From contig CAJOLJ010000002.1 of the NCBI GenBank assembly GCA_905235445.1, forward strand, positions 102,911 to 166,910: a stretch of DNA of 64,000 nucleotides, in the 5' to 3' direction. The position numbers were made by a program, and so were the translations under genes. Within the stretch, counting starts at the first letter, position 1; the number at the start of each line of letters is the position of its first letter. Positions 52,791 through 61,277 of this stretch are shown here, one piece after another. The notes beneath the pieces were generated by a model. That model searched no databases. It was given only the letters and a program-made list of their open reading frames with translations, and was not told where the DNA came from. The DNA comes from an uncultured Bacteroidales bacterium (lineage in GTDB: Bacteria; Bacteroidota; Bacteroidia; Bacteroidales; UBA932).

Positions 52791-53717
52791 ATGAAAAACA
52801 TCCTGACTACCCTGCTTATTCCTATCCTTGTCCTTTGCGGGCTCCTTGGTTCACCCCTCTCCTTTGCTTCTGAAAGGCCCGACCAAGTCATCGCCAAGTC
52901 CTATGACTGCCGCGGCTTCAAGGGACTCGACATCTCATATGCCTATGACGTCGCCCTCTCCAAGGGAAGCTACAAAGTGGAGCTCGAGGTTCCTTCTTTC
53001 CTTGAGCCCTATGTGATAGTCAACGTCCACAACGGTGTCCTGTACATCGGGATGGAGAGTCTTCCCAAGTCCGTCCAGAGGCTTCTCCGAAAAGGGGACA
53101 CCTGGGTCAAGGCCTATGTCAGGATGCCGTCAATCTCCAATCTCACCCTCTCGGGAGCCACTTCGCTAAAGGGCCTGGATGATTTCAAGACGTCGGGGAC
53201 ATTCCGCATGGAACTGGGCGGAGCCTCCAAGATCAAGGACCTGCGCATCACCGGGGAAGAACTGGACCTCAGGATGTCCGGGGCCAGCGAGATGCCATCC
53301 TTTGTGGGCGTTTTCGATTTTGCCCACATCCGTAGTTCAGGATCAAGCAAGGCATCCCTCAGCCTTGACTCCCTTGAGGCGGACATGAACCTGAGCGGTT
53401 CCTCCGACATATCCCTTGTGACCGAGCTTGACTATCTCGGCATAGATGCCTCAGGAGCTGCCAAGGCCAGGCTAAGCGGAAAATACAAGAAAGTGAAGTT
53501 CAACGGTTCCGGGGCCGTGTACCTATACGCAGAGGATGCCCCGACAAGGGACTATGCAATAAAATTATCGGGAGCCTCGAACGCCAGGATACAGGTAACC
53601 AAGTCCATGAAGGTGGAACTGTCCGGTGCCTCCACCTGCAGGTACAAAGCCCCCGAGAACGTAAAAGTCCTATCCGAGCACATAAGCAAAGGTTCCGAAC
53701 TGCGTAAACTCCAGTAG
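52791..53717 (+). CDS. DUF2807 (GIN domain) secreted protein
   Basis: 308 residues from the ATG at 52791, with a signal peptide (LLIPILVLCGLLGSPLSFA). The rest is a right-handed beta-helix-like DUF2807 domain with the repeating pattern of short strands and the words SGA/SGS (LTLSGATSLKGL, LRMSGASEMPSF, MNLSGSSDISLV, AKARLSGKYKKVKFNGSGAVYL, IKLSGASNARIQV). These are called putative autotransporter adhesins, but no function is proven. The track's longer start adds an unrelated 30 residues. It is monocistronic. Confidence 0.9.
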   Translation: MKNILTTLLIPILVLCGLLGSPLSFASERPDQVIAKSYDCRGFKGLDISYAYDVALSKGSYKVELEVPSFLEPYVIVNVHNGVLYIGMESLPKSVQRLLRKGDTWVKAYVRMPSISNLTLSGATSLKGLDDFKTSGTFRMELGGASKIKDLRITGEELDLRMSGASEMPSFVGVFDFAHIRSSGSSKASLSLDSLEADMNLSGSSDISLVTELDYLGIDASGAAKARLSGKYKKVKFNGSGAVYLYAEDAPTRDYAIKLSGASNARIQVTKSMKVELSGASTCRYKAPENVKVLSEHISKGSELRKLQ

Positions 53718-53821
53718 GAGAACCAATAGACCTACTGCCCAAAAGAAAAGGAACAGACAGGAAACGCCCCCTCCTCTCCCCTTTTTTTTGAACGGAAAAC
53801 CGTATGTATCCCGCACGGCAG

Positions 53822-54241
53822 CTAGAAGAGTTTCAGATCCCCCGTCACCTTGTCTATCTCGGCACTGTTCCAAGGTCCGATTCCAAGGCATGTCACCGTC
53901 CTGTGTCCATGGAACTCAGTGAGGCCGGAGTCAACTATGAGAGCGCAGGGTATACCCGCTTCCTGGCACTTGGCCTCCAAAGAGAGAAGTTCCTCCTCAG
54001 AGTCGACACGTAGGCAGATCTTCGTGAAGACACCCCCCAGCCACTGTCCAAGGACACTGTCCTCCTGGAAAGATACGCTGTAGGACGTAATGCCCCCACC
54101 CTCCTCTACGGAGGGAGTTTTCGTTATGTCGAAGAAACGAAGCAAGGCCCCCATCGAGGCATGGGCACCCTGGGCTATCATCTTTCCCTTTCTCATGCCC
54201 AGGTCGCTTCGCATGACTATCACCTGTTTTACCTGTTCCAT
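53822..54241 (-). CDS. pth2: peptidyl-tRNA hydrolase, Pth2 (archaeal/eukaryotic type)
   Basis: 139 residues. KQVIVMRSDLGMRKGKMIAQGAHASMGALL at the N-terminus and FTKICLRVDSEEELLSLEAKCQEAGIPCALIVDSGLTEFHG, then TVTCLGIGPWNSAEIDKVTGDLKL, are the Pth2 signature, with the catalytic Lys/His residues of the QAAHA-like loop. Pth2 frees tRNA from peptidyl-tRNA. Bacteria normally use the unrelated Pth1; whether this genome also has it is unknown. It is the third gene of a minus-strand operon after two metallophosphoesterases. Confidence 0.93.
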   Translation of the reverse strand: MEQVKQVIVMRSDLGMRKGKMIAQGAHASMGALLRFFDITKTPSVEEGGGITSYSVSFQEDSVLGQWLGGVFTKICLRVDSEEELLSLEAKCQEAGIPCALIVDSGLTEFHGHRTVTCLGIGPWNSAEIDKVTGDLKLF

Positions 54242-54274
54242 GATTGATTGTTGAGAGTCTATAGAATGTGGTGA

Positions 54275-55333
54275 TTACTTGAGAAGTGATATGGCCTTTT
54301 CGATGTCCTCCTTCCTCAGTCCCACCCCGGAATCAGTCTTGACGGCCCTGAAGTCATCCACATCGAAAGGAGTGAACGTGACGTAGCGATGGCTTCCTCC
54401 CCCGCTGGAAGAGAGGAAAGTCCCTATGGCCTCCTTGACCCCCATGGACGGAAGAGTGCAACCAATGACGGGAAGTCCCGACAGGATGGGCATGGCCCTG
54501 GCTTCCTCCAAGGACAGGGGGCAGCCAAGAAGGACTATGCGGGCCCCGGTCCTTTCGCAGAAGGACCCCAGCATCTCTTTAGCCCCGACAAACCTCTCTC
54601 CTCCATAATGACAGAGCACCCCCTCAATACTTAGGAACGCAAGCGCTCCCTCTCCGATGCCTTCCCCGGAAGAGGAGTCACCCCGGGCCCCTCTGACCTG
54701 TTCTTCTATCTTTGCCTTCAGTTCATAAAAAGAAATCGGGGCATAGTCATTATTGTCCACTCCCACGTCATACTGCAGGGGGAAAAGCATCTTGAGCCTT
54801 GGGTGGTCCAGCCCCGTCTTTGACAGGGGACCGCTGTGGACATGGCCGTAAAGCTGCCAGGTATCCCTGTACGCCCCTCCGTAGCAGAGGAAGGGATAGT
54901 GATTGAGGTATATTGCCTGAGAGCCTATCTTTATTGACATCTGCTGAGCCACACCCCCGAACCTGGCCATTACGCTTTGACGAAGGAACTTGAGGTCATG
55001 GTTGCCCACTATGAGGATAATCTTTCCGGTGAGGCGGTCCAGTATGCTTGTCCACTGGGCGCCCCCTCCGCTACCGAAATCCCCCAGATGGAAAACCACC
55101 CCGCCGGAGGGGACCTTCTCCCTCCAGCGGCGGATAAGTTCCTCGTTCATGTCCTCGGCATCCCTGAAAGGGCGGCCACAGAACTTTATTATGTTTTGGT
55201 GGTGGAAATGAGTGTCCGACGTGAAGAACACTTTCCCGGGGTCGAAGCCTGACGCCAGGGAATATGTTTCATACCTGGAAGTCAGAGTAAATTCTTCCAT
55301 ATCATCAATATCTTGGTCTTTAGTTGTTTTCAT
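54275..55333 (-). CDS. metallophosphoesterase fused to a degenerate HAD-like domain
   Basis: 352 residues. The first 200 residues form a calcineurin-like phosphoesterase: VFFTSDTHFHHQNIIKF, VVFHLGDFG, IILIVGNHD, NHYPFL and YGHVHSG give the two-metal site. The C-terminus (about 230-352) has the order of a HAD-superfamily domain as in Swiss-Army-Knife RNA repair proteins (LAFLSIEGVL, TGARIVLLG, LPVIGCTLP, DFRAVKTDSGVGLRKEDIEKAISLL), but the expected DxD nucleophile is missing (LSIEG). Its start overlaps the end of the upstream phosphoesterase gene by 14 bp; pth2 follows after 33 bp. Confidence 0.82.
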   Translation of the reverse strand: MKTTKDQDIDDMEEFTLTSRYETYSLASGFDPGKVFFTSDTHFHHQNIIKFCGRPFRDAEDMNEELIRRWREKVPSGGVVFHLGDFGSGGGAQWTSILDRLTGKIILIVGNHDLKFLRQSVMARFGGVAQQMSIKIGSQAIYLNHYPFLCYGGAYRDTWQLYGHVHSGPLSKTGLDHPRLKMLFPLQYDVGVDNNDYAPISFYELKAKIEEQVRGARGDSSSGEGIGEGALAFLSIEGVLCHYGGERFVGAKEMLGSFCERTGARIVLLGCPLSLEEARAMPILSGLPVIGCTLPSMGVKEAIGTFLSSSGGGSHRYVTFTPFDVDDFRAVKTDSGVGLRKEDIEKAISLLK

Positions 55334-56114
55334 GACAATCATCGTCCCACATGACCTTCAGTTCCATTATGTCCAACATGCTGAATGCGGTGTCCTGGAT
55401 GACAGAGTACCAGCTGCTGTGGAAATGTCCGTAGAACCATTTGCCCAGCGGGTGCCCGTCATCCTTCAGGGTACGGAACAGACGGTCCATCACTTCCCTT
55501 TCCCTCCTGCAGTCCTCAATCAAAGTGCTGTCATACATCGCCCACTCCTGAAGTCCCACGTGGGAATCCTTCTCGCAGAAGGACGGGGCCGTGTGAGTCA
55601 CCACCGAATCCACTTCGTACTTATCCTTGATGGCGGCAAGTGCATCGGCATCGTAGCAGGGGGCCTCGTCCGGCCAGTACAGGGGCCGGTGGGACTTCTT
55701 CATCTCATTCTTGCGGTAGTTCCTGTCTATGCTGGTAGCTCCTCCCACGAGCAGTATGGTATGGCCGCATGAGCGCACTATGGTGTAGTCCGGCACTGTC
55801 CTGAACCTCCCGTGGGACATCTTACTTTCCCTGAAATAACTCGGGTCATCATGGTTGCCCCTCAACATGACAATCCAGTTGTTCGCCGCAGACAGGCGCC
55901 TGGCCACTTTCCTATAAATGATATCCTCATAATAGGCCTGCTTTCCGAAACCGAAGCCGCAGTCACCTGCCACTATGACCAGGGTGTCCTTCATCCCGTA
56001 CTGGATGCAGACCTTGTGCACCAGGGAGATAAAGGAGCCGTGTATGTCTCCGCAAACGACCACCTGGCGGGCCGAAGGGTAAGTGAGTGCCTCCATCATA
56101 TCAGTGTGTTTCAA
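55320..56114 (-). CDS. calcineurin-like metallophosphoesterase
   Basis: 264 residues with no signal peptide. The metal motifs are VVVCGDIHGSF, VIVAGDCGFGFG, MLRGNHDDP, THTAP and YGHFHSS, in canonical order. The enzyme is a cytoplasmic phosphodi- or monoesterase of unknown substrate. It is the first gene of a three-gene operon, overlapping the next phosphoesterase gene, with Pth2 last. A well-formed promoter precedes it. Confidence 0.92.
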   Translation of the reverse strand: MKHTDMMEALTYPSARQVVVCGDIHGSFISLVHKVCIQYGMKDTLVIVAGDCGFGFGKQAYYEDIIYRKVARRLSAANNWIVMLRGNHDDPSYFRESKMSHGRFRTVPDYTIVRSCGHTILLVGGATSIDRNYRKNEMKKSHRPLYWPDEAPCYDADALAAIKDKYEVDSVVTHTAPSFCEKDSHVGLQEWAMYDSTLIEDCRREREVMDRLFRTLKDDGHPLGKWFYGHFHSSWYSVIQDTAFSMLDIMELKVMWDDDCHENN

Positions 56115-56158
56115 TGGTTCAATAATATCTTAAGTATAAGTCCATTTCATGGTACTTG

Positions 56159-56189
56159 CAAAGTTACGCAGTGCCAAACCATCCTGCAA
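56159..56189 (-). promoter_or_regulatory. promoter of the phosphoesterase-pth2 operon
   Basis: Minus-strand TTTG at 56190-56187, 20 bp, TAACTTTG at 56166-56159. Confidence 0.62.
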
Positions 56190-56277
56190 ACAATTGCAAG
56201 TCTCAAAAAAAGATGGATTCAGAAGGCTGCAATGCGTTTTATCTCACTGAGGGATGGCCTAAGAAAAAAAGAAATGG

Positions 56278-56285
56278 TATATTTG
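56278..56285 (+). promoter_or_regulatory. -7 box of preA
   Basis: TATATTTG about 74 bp before the preA start. It lies upstream of the track's longer start. No clear -33. Confidence 0.4.
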
Positions 56286-56358
56286 TGGGGGCATGTATTT
56301 CAAGCCCCTTACCCACACATTATCACACCGTAAAACAAGAATAACCTTTTTACCCGTC

Positions 56359-57831
56359 ATGATCAGAATAGAAGAGGAAGCCCTGCGTTGCCTGCTTTGC
56401 GAGGATGCCCCTTGCTCAAAGGCCTGTACCGGTGCCGATCCAGCGAGAGCGGTTCGCGCCCTTAGGTTCCAGAACCCGTCCCTGGCCGGAAAGCTTTTCC
56501 GGGAGTGTTCCGAGCAGGACCTTGAGAAGGCCGAGAAGGCCTGCATCCACTATGACCTTCCCTTGCGTCTTCGGGAAATCGCCGCTGCCACCACGGCTCA
56601 GACGACCGGGGATTATATTGACCCCTCGGAGGGGCCTTCCCTGGAAATTGATTTCTGCGGAATGCACTGCGAGAATCCTTTCTTCCTCGCTTCCTCTGCC
56701 ATATGCACCGGCTATGACATGATAGCTAGAGCCTTCAAGGCGGGATGGGCCGGCGTGTTCTATAAGACCATTACCACCCAGGACATCCGGGAGGTGTCTC
56801 CCCGTTTTGACACCGTGAACAACGGGACAAGGCCCGGGGAGTTCATCGGGTTCCGCAACATGGAGCAACTGAGCGAAAATCCCGCCGATGAGGATTTCGA
56901 GATACTTAAGCGCCTCAAAAAGGAGTTCCCGACAAAGATTGTGATAGCCTCCATCATGGGAAGCACCGAGGAGGAATGGGGAATCCTTGCCAAGAAAGCC
57001 CAGGACGCCGGACTCGATGCAGTCGAACTCAACTTCTCCTGCCCCCAGATGAGGGTGAGCGGTCTTGGAAGCGACATCGGACAGAATCCGGAACTCGTCG
57101 CCCTGTATACCGCCTATGTCAAAACCCATGTATCCATCCCGGTCATCCCGAAGATGACGCCCAACATCATGCACATGGACCAGCCCGCCATGGCGGCATT
57201 CATAGGCGGGGCGACTGCCATATCCGCAATCAACACCATCAAATCCGTCACCATGAATCCCGAGGCGGAGGTCTCAGGGAAGAGGATAGTGTCCGGTTAC
57301 TCGGGACGGGCCGTGAAGCCAATTGCCCTTCGCCACATCCTCGAGATGGCGACAAGTCCCCTTCTTGGGGGCTTCCCGCTGAGCGGAATCGGCGGAATCG
57401 AGACCTGGAGGGATGCCCTGGATTACATCCAGCTCGGCTGCAGCAATGTCCAGGTATGTACCGCCGTCATGGAATATGGATACAGGATTATCGATGACCT
57501 TAAGGGCGGCCTGCAGAACTATATGAAGGAAAGGGGTATAACATCCCTGAAGGATCTGGTCGGGGAGGAACTGCCCAACTTCACCCTCGCAGGCGGCCTC
57601 GACCGGGACACCGTGGTATTCCCTGTTATCAACAAGGACCGCTGCATCGGTTGCGGAAGGTGCCATGTCTCTTGCCAGGACGGAGGGCACCAGGCCATCA
57701 TCTTCGGGGAGGACAGGATGCCCAAGATAAACGGTAGCCGCTGCGTAGGCTGTCACCTCTGCCGCCTTGTCTGCCCCACCAAGGCAATATCCTCCTCCAA
57801 GAGGGTGAAAAAAAGAGAAAGGACGCTGTAG
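56359..57831 (+). CDS. preA: NAD-dependent dihydropyrimidine dehydrogenase subunit PreA-like
   Basis: 490 residues from the ATG at 56359. It has an N-terminal cysteine cluster (CLLCEDAPCSKAC) like that of dihydropyrimidine dehydrogenase, an FMN barrel (FFLASSAICTGYDMIARAFKAGWAGVFYKTI, AVELNFSCPQMRV, IPVIPKMTPNI, GYSGRAVKPIALRHI, GGIETWRDALDYIQLGCSNVQVCTAVM) and two C-terminal [4Fe-4S] motifs (CIGCGRCHVSC and CVGCHLCRLVC). It reduces uracil/thymine with a PreT partner in the cytoplasm. No preT is adjacent; the extra N-terminal Fe-S domain, usually on PreT, suggests a fused or variant form. Confidence 0.92.
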   Translation: MIRIEEEALRCLLCEDAPCSKACTGADPARAVRALRFQNPSLAGKLFRECSEQDLEKAEKACIHYDLPLRLREIAAATTAQTTGDYIDPSEGPSLEIDFCGMHCENPFFLASSAICTGYDMIARAFKAGWAGVFYKTITTQDIREVSPRFDTVNNGTRPGEFIGFRNMEQLSENPADEDFEILKRLKKEFPTKIVIASIMGSTEEEWGILAKKAQDAGLDAVELNFSCPQMRVSGLGSDIGQNPELVALYTAYVKTHVSIPVIPKMTPNIMHMDQPAMAAFIGGATAISAINTIKSVTMNPEAEVSGKRIVSGYSGRAVKPIALRHILEMATSPLLGGFPLSGIGGIETWRDALDYIQLGCSNVQVCTAVMEYGYRIIDDLKGGLQNYMKERGITSLKDLVGEELPNFTLAGGLDRDTVVFPVINKDRCIGCGRCHVSCQDGGHQAIIFGEDRMPKINGSRCVGCHLCRLVCPTKAISSSKRVKKRERTL

Positions 57832-57849
57832 TCACTCCCCCCTCGGTCC

Positions 57850-58122
57850 TTACCACCATCCCAGGAAATGGAAAGAAGGGGTTATCGTGAAGAGCAGTGA
57901 CCGGGATCCCCTGTTCCTGTTTATGAGGATGTTGATGACAAAAAAAACAAGAAATATAACAAGACAGACGAGGAATCGTTTCCAAGTCCTCCTCCGCCCC
58001 TCAGTCATGTCTTCATAATCGCCACCAACCTTCACCGCCTCGTAAAGGTCCAATAGCATCGAGGTCAGGAAAGCTGCGATTAGCAGGAAAGTCAGTACTT
58101 GCAGAAGTGTTCTCGTGGGCAT
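57850..58122 (-). CDS. small two-helix membrane protein
   Basis: 90 residues from the ATG at 58122 (the track start is upstream of the promoter). Two hydrophobic helices (LLQVLTFLLIAAFLTSMLLDLY and WKRFLVCLVIFLVFFVINILI) flank a charged loop (GGDYEDMTEGRRRTWKR). The promoter, with a matching TTTG-N20-TAGCTTTG, is 20 bp upstream. It is convergent with preA. Unknown function. Confidence 0.72.
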   Translation of the reverse strand: MPTRTLLQVLTFLLIAAFLTSMLLDLYEAVKVGGDYEDMTEGRRRTWKRFLVCLVIFLVFFVINILINRNRGSRSLLFTITPSFHFLGWW

Positions 58123-58142
58123 GGCATCTCGCTTTTTGATGA

Positions 58143-58173
58143 CAAAGCTAGATAACTGGAAGAGGAGCGACAA
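58143..58173 (-). promoter_or_regulatory. promoter of the small membrane protein gene
   Basis: Minus-strand TTTG (58174-58171), 20 bp, TAGCTTTG (58150-58143). The 58175-58379 stretch has no gene. Confidence 0.62.
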
Positions 58174-58379
58174 ACAATTGCAATGAGACACAAATCTCCC
58201 CCTCCACATGGCCTCCACGCCCAAGGAGGGGGATTCGTATTACGGTACCACGGAGCACTCAGTCCGGACCCTATGCCCGGATGGCCCACGTGAAATCATT
58301 CCTCGCTCCATCCTGATACTCCCCATGTCCAGCCTTGTCCGGGCACGAAGGGACGGGAGGATTCGGTGAATAAAGACTG

Positions 58380-60482
58380 CTACTTGAAGTAATCGGTAGT
58401 GACTACGACCTTGCCGCAGTCCTTGCCCCTGACCACTTTCATGCGAAGCATACCCGTGACAGCGGTCCCGACACCGAGTTCCGTAAGGTCCGCCGTTATG
58501 GATACGCCCTCTCCTATGAGGTCCGCATCCTTGAGCTCCCCGGCCCAGAGGACAGGGCCATAGGAGTGGCGAAGGACCCAGTTACCGCACTCAATCCCCG
58601 TGAACTCGTACTCCCGGGTTCCCTCCTTTATCATGAACCGCCTGGTGGTGGCGTCCCCGCCGTAGGCCATCCTCTGGCCGGGAACGACTTTGCTAATCTC
58701 AATCTCCACCCCCGTACCGTTCACGACCTCGGTAGGGTCCATATTGCTCTCCAGGCCACAGTCGAAAGACGTGACTTCGAAGAAGTACTCGGGCCCGGTA
58801 TTGAGGCTGCGGATTGTGAAGGTATTGGTATCGTACACAATGTAGCTGTTGTAGAGCTTGTCCTTCTGTATTCCGTAACGGATGATGTAACCGTCCGCAT
58901 TCTCCACCGGGGTCCACAGGAGCGTGGCCTCCCTGCGGTCCTTGGGGTTGCGCACAGCCATAAGGTCGGTTACCTCGACATCCTTTGCGACACCGGGGTT
59001 GCCGAAAATGCGCAGATCCTTTATCGAGAAGTTGGCCTCGTCATGAGTGAACACATTGGTCACCTTGACATAGCGGGCATCAACGGGAGAGGAAAGCTCA
59101 TTGTAGTCGTGATGCAGGTCGAGTTTGTTGTCACTCTTGTCAATTATGGTCTTCCACTTCTTGCCGTCCTTGGACACCTCCACCTTATAGCACTGATAGC
59201 GGTCCGGATGCCGTACAGGTTCACCGAAACGCTGCTGGGGCTGCGCCTTGGAGCCGATGTGGTCGAAGTTCAGCTGGATGGCGTAAATGGAAGCTTTAGC
59301 ACCCAGGTCAACCTGGAAGAACTCTCCGGGACTGCCCGAAGCGGCACTCCAGCAAGTCTTGAAGTTCTCGTCCAGGGCATAGGATGCCGGGTGTGCGTCC
59401 ATGCTGGAAGACACTGTGGTCTTCTTGTCCTTGGAGAGAAGGCGCCACGGTGTGTAGTTCTCCTCGACAGGGTTCTTCTTAATGCCGGGATAGTACTGGG
59501 GATAGTCGCCGAAGGCAGTGTTGGAATGCATGACTCCGTCGGAATCGACTGCCGTAGGGTAGATGGCCAGTTCCGATCCACGGCCTGCCCCGCCATAGCT
59601 GGCGGGAATCATGCAGATGGTCCATAGGTTGCCGTCCTTGTCATGGAAGGTGCTGCCGTGCCCCGCCCCCACCTGGAATCCCGTTGTCTTGAAAGTAAGG
59701 GGATTATGCTGGGAGTAAGTGAAGGGGCCCATGGGACTGTCGGAGACGTACACTCCGTGGGAATACGAGAGGAGCTCAAGCCCGATTGCGGCATACTGCA
59801 GGTAATACTTCCCGTTGTGCTTGGTCATCCAAGGGCCTTCAATCCAAGGGAACTCCTCCGGATAGTACTCTCTCCTTCCGCCGAAGATGGAATAGATGAC
59901 ATCTGTATTGTGACGGGCTTCGAAGCCATGGTTCTTGCTGTCACCGAAGAAGCAGATGTTGGGACCTGCGATTTCCTTGAAAGTCACGGGATCCAGTTCA
60001 ACCACCTTGAACGGCATAATCTGGGACCATCCGTAGTACAGATAGACCCTGCCGTCATCATCCACGAACAGGTTGGCATCACCGTAACGGTCACTGTCGA
60101 GCTGCGCGACCCGTTCCCACTTCCCGCTCTTTGGATCCTCCGACTTGTAGACATTCTTGTTGTTCATCGAGCAGCCGTACAGGATACCGTCCTTCACTAC
60201 CACGGAAACCACCCCGCCCGGATAACCTGGGGCATCGACATAAGTCCAGTTCCTGAAATCGGGAGAATACCAGTAACCCTTGCGGTGGGATACGAAAAGG
60301 TAATAGTCATCCTCGTAGATAAGGACAACCGGCTCCCCGCCCCTGTAGGAACGTTCGTTTCCGATAAGGACATCGAGGGGGTTGCAGAAAGTCTTGGGTC
60401 CATCTTTCGGTGCAGCGCTCATGAAGAGGGGTGAGGCAAGGGAAGAGACCACTGTAACAAGAAGTGTTTTCCAAAGTTTCAT
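58380..60482 (-). CDS. GH43-like glycosidase with F5/8 C and FN3 domains
   Basis: 700 residues from the ATG at 60482, with a signal peptide (MKLWKTLLVTVVSSLASPLFMSA). The five-bladed propeller of GH43 is seen in RGGEPVVLIYEDDYYLFVSHRKGYWYSPDFRNW (catalytic base region), YGDANLFVDDDGRVYLYYG and WIEGPWMTKHNGKYYLQYAA (Glu acid). A discoidin/F5-8C domain follows (SYALDENFKTCWSAASGSPGEFFQVDLGAKASIYAIQLNF ... DARYVKVTNVF), then an FN3-like segment (ATLLWTPVENADGYIIRYGI). Such enzymes remove arabinose or xylose side groups. It is not beside a PUL in this window. Confidence 0.9.
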   Translation of the reverse strand: MKLWKTLLVTVVSSLASPLFMSAAPKDGPKTFCNPLDVLIGNERSYRGGEPVVLIYEDDYYLFVSHRKGYWYSPDFRNWTYVDAPGYPGGVVSVVVKDGILYGCSMNNKNVYKSEDPKSGKWERVAQLDSDRYGDANLFVDDDGRVYLYYGWSQIMPFKVVELDPVTFKEIAGPNICFFGDSKNHGFEARHNTDVIYSIFGGRREYYPEEFPWIEGPWMTKHNGKYYLQYAAIGLELLSYSHGVYVSDSPMGPFTYSQHNPLTFKTTGFQVGAGHGSTFHDKDGNLWTICMIPASYGGAGRGSELAIYPTAVDSDGVMHSNTAFGDYPQYYPGIKKNPVEENYTPWRLLSKDKKTTVSSSMDAHPASYALDENFKTCWSAASGSPGEFFQVDLGAKASIYAIQLNFDHIGSKAQPQQRFGEPVRHPDRYQCYKVEVSKDGKKWKTIIDKSDNKLDLHHDYNELSSPVDARYVKVTNVFTHDEANFSIKDLRIFGNPGVAKDVEVTDLMAVRNPKDRREATLLWTPVENADGYIIRYGIQKDKLYNSYIVYDTNTFTIRSLNTGPEYFFEVTSFDCGLESNMDPTEVVNGTGVEIEISKVVPGQRMAYGGDATTRRFMIKEGTREYEFTGIECGNWVLRHSYGPVLWAGELKDADLIGEGVSITADLTELGVGTAVTGMLRMKVVRGKDCGKVVVTTDYFK

Positions 60483-60541
60483 GACTGAAATCTCAATGAT
60501 GTTTGTCTGTTCAGGGGTCCGGTGCGTAGATCGGACATATA

Positions 60542-60573
60542 CAAATTTAACTTTCGATAAATGTTTCTCCAAA
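60542..60573 (-). promoter_or_regulatory. promoter of the GH43 gene
   Basis: Minus-strand TTTG (60573-60570), 20 bp, TAAATTTG (60549-60542). Confidence 0.62.
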
Positions 60574-60930
60574 GGCTTCACAGCCGATACGAAGTCTTTG
60601 ATGAAATAGTGAAAGAGTATTGCTGAATTTTAAAAGAATCCGACCTGGGTGGTTTCCGTAGCGCTACAGGTGACAGCCAGTCCTCTTCCCTGGGTCATCA
60701 CCTGCCACCATGGTGGGGAGGGCATGGGACGGGAGCCTTTGAGGCGGAGGGGTGTCACGACCGGGAGGCTTACGGGAGGGCGGGGACGCAGACGTAACAG
60801 TTCACCTGGGCCACATGCACTCCGAATACAGCTGGCCCGGAGAAGATTCCGGCTGCGGAAAACGAAAAAAGTTCCCACTTGTGTGAGAACTGAATGTGAA
60901 TTACTTAAGCAAGGACCGCTGTTTACTCTC
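60574..60930. other. intergenic region with no gene seen
   Basis: About 350 bp between the GH43 promoter and the transposase remnant. ORFs here (for example 60649-61119) lack any family pattern. It marks the start of the accessory stretch. Confidence 0.5.
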
Positions 60931-61221
60931 CTAGCATCCCGGAGGCGGGCAGGGGGTCGTGTCCACAAAGCAGCAGTGGCCGAACGATTTGTCACGCCTG
61001 CGCATCTCCCGCACAAAAGCCCTGAAGAACTTGGTGCGGACCCCCTCGTCCCCCATCATCATGAAGAATGCCGTGTCGCTGTCCAGTCTTTTGATGGGCA
61101 CCCCGCACAGGACGCTTGAAGCCACGGACTTGCCAATGAAGTCGCCGCAGCTGATCCGACCCCCATCCTTAAGAATGCCGTGGAGGATGTGCGACAGGAG
61201 CCTCTCCCTCTTTTGTGTCAT
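60931..61221 (-). pseudogene. N-terminal remnant of an IS4-type transposase
   Basis: 96 codons. SDTAFFMMMGDEGVRTKFFRAFVREMRRRDKSFGHCCFVDTTP matches the N-terminal region up to the first catalytic Asp (usually VDSTPLPND) of DDE transposases I recall from Bacteroidetes. After VDTTP the frame breaks into CPPPGC and stops, so the catalytic core is lost. It differs from the IS1634-like remnant at 63.3-64 kb, so two different elements have left traces. Confidence 0.6.
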
Positions 61222-61277
61222 CTTCTAAAGCGGGGTCTGGATATGTGTCTGAAATTTCTTTCACCCATGTAGCAATG

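Noticed and set aside
58566-59627. 353-aa plus-strand ORF
   Set aside because: Antisense to the GH43 gene; no recognisable domain.
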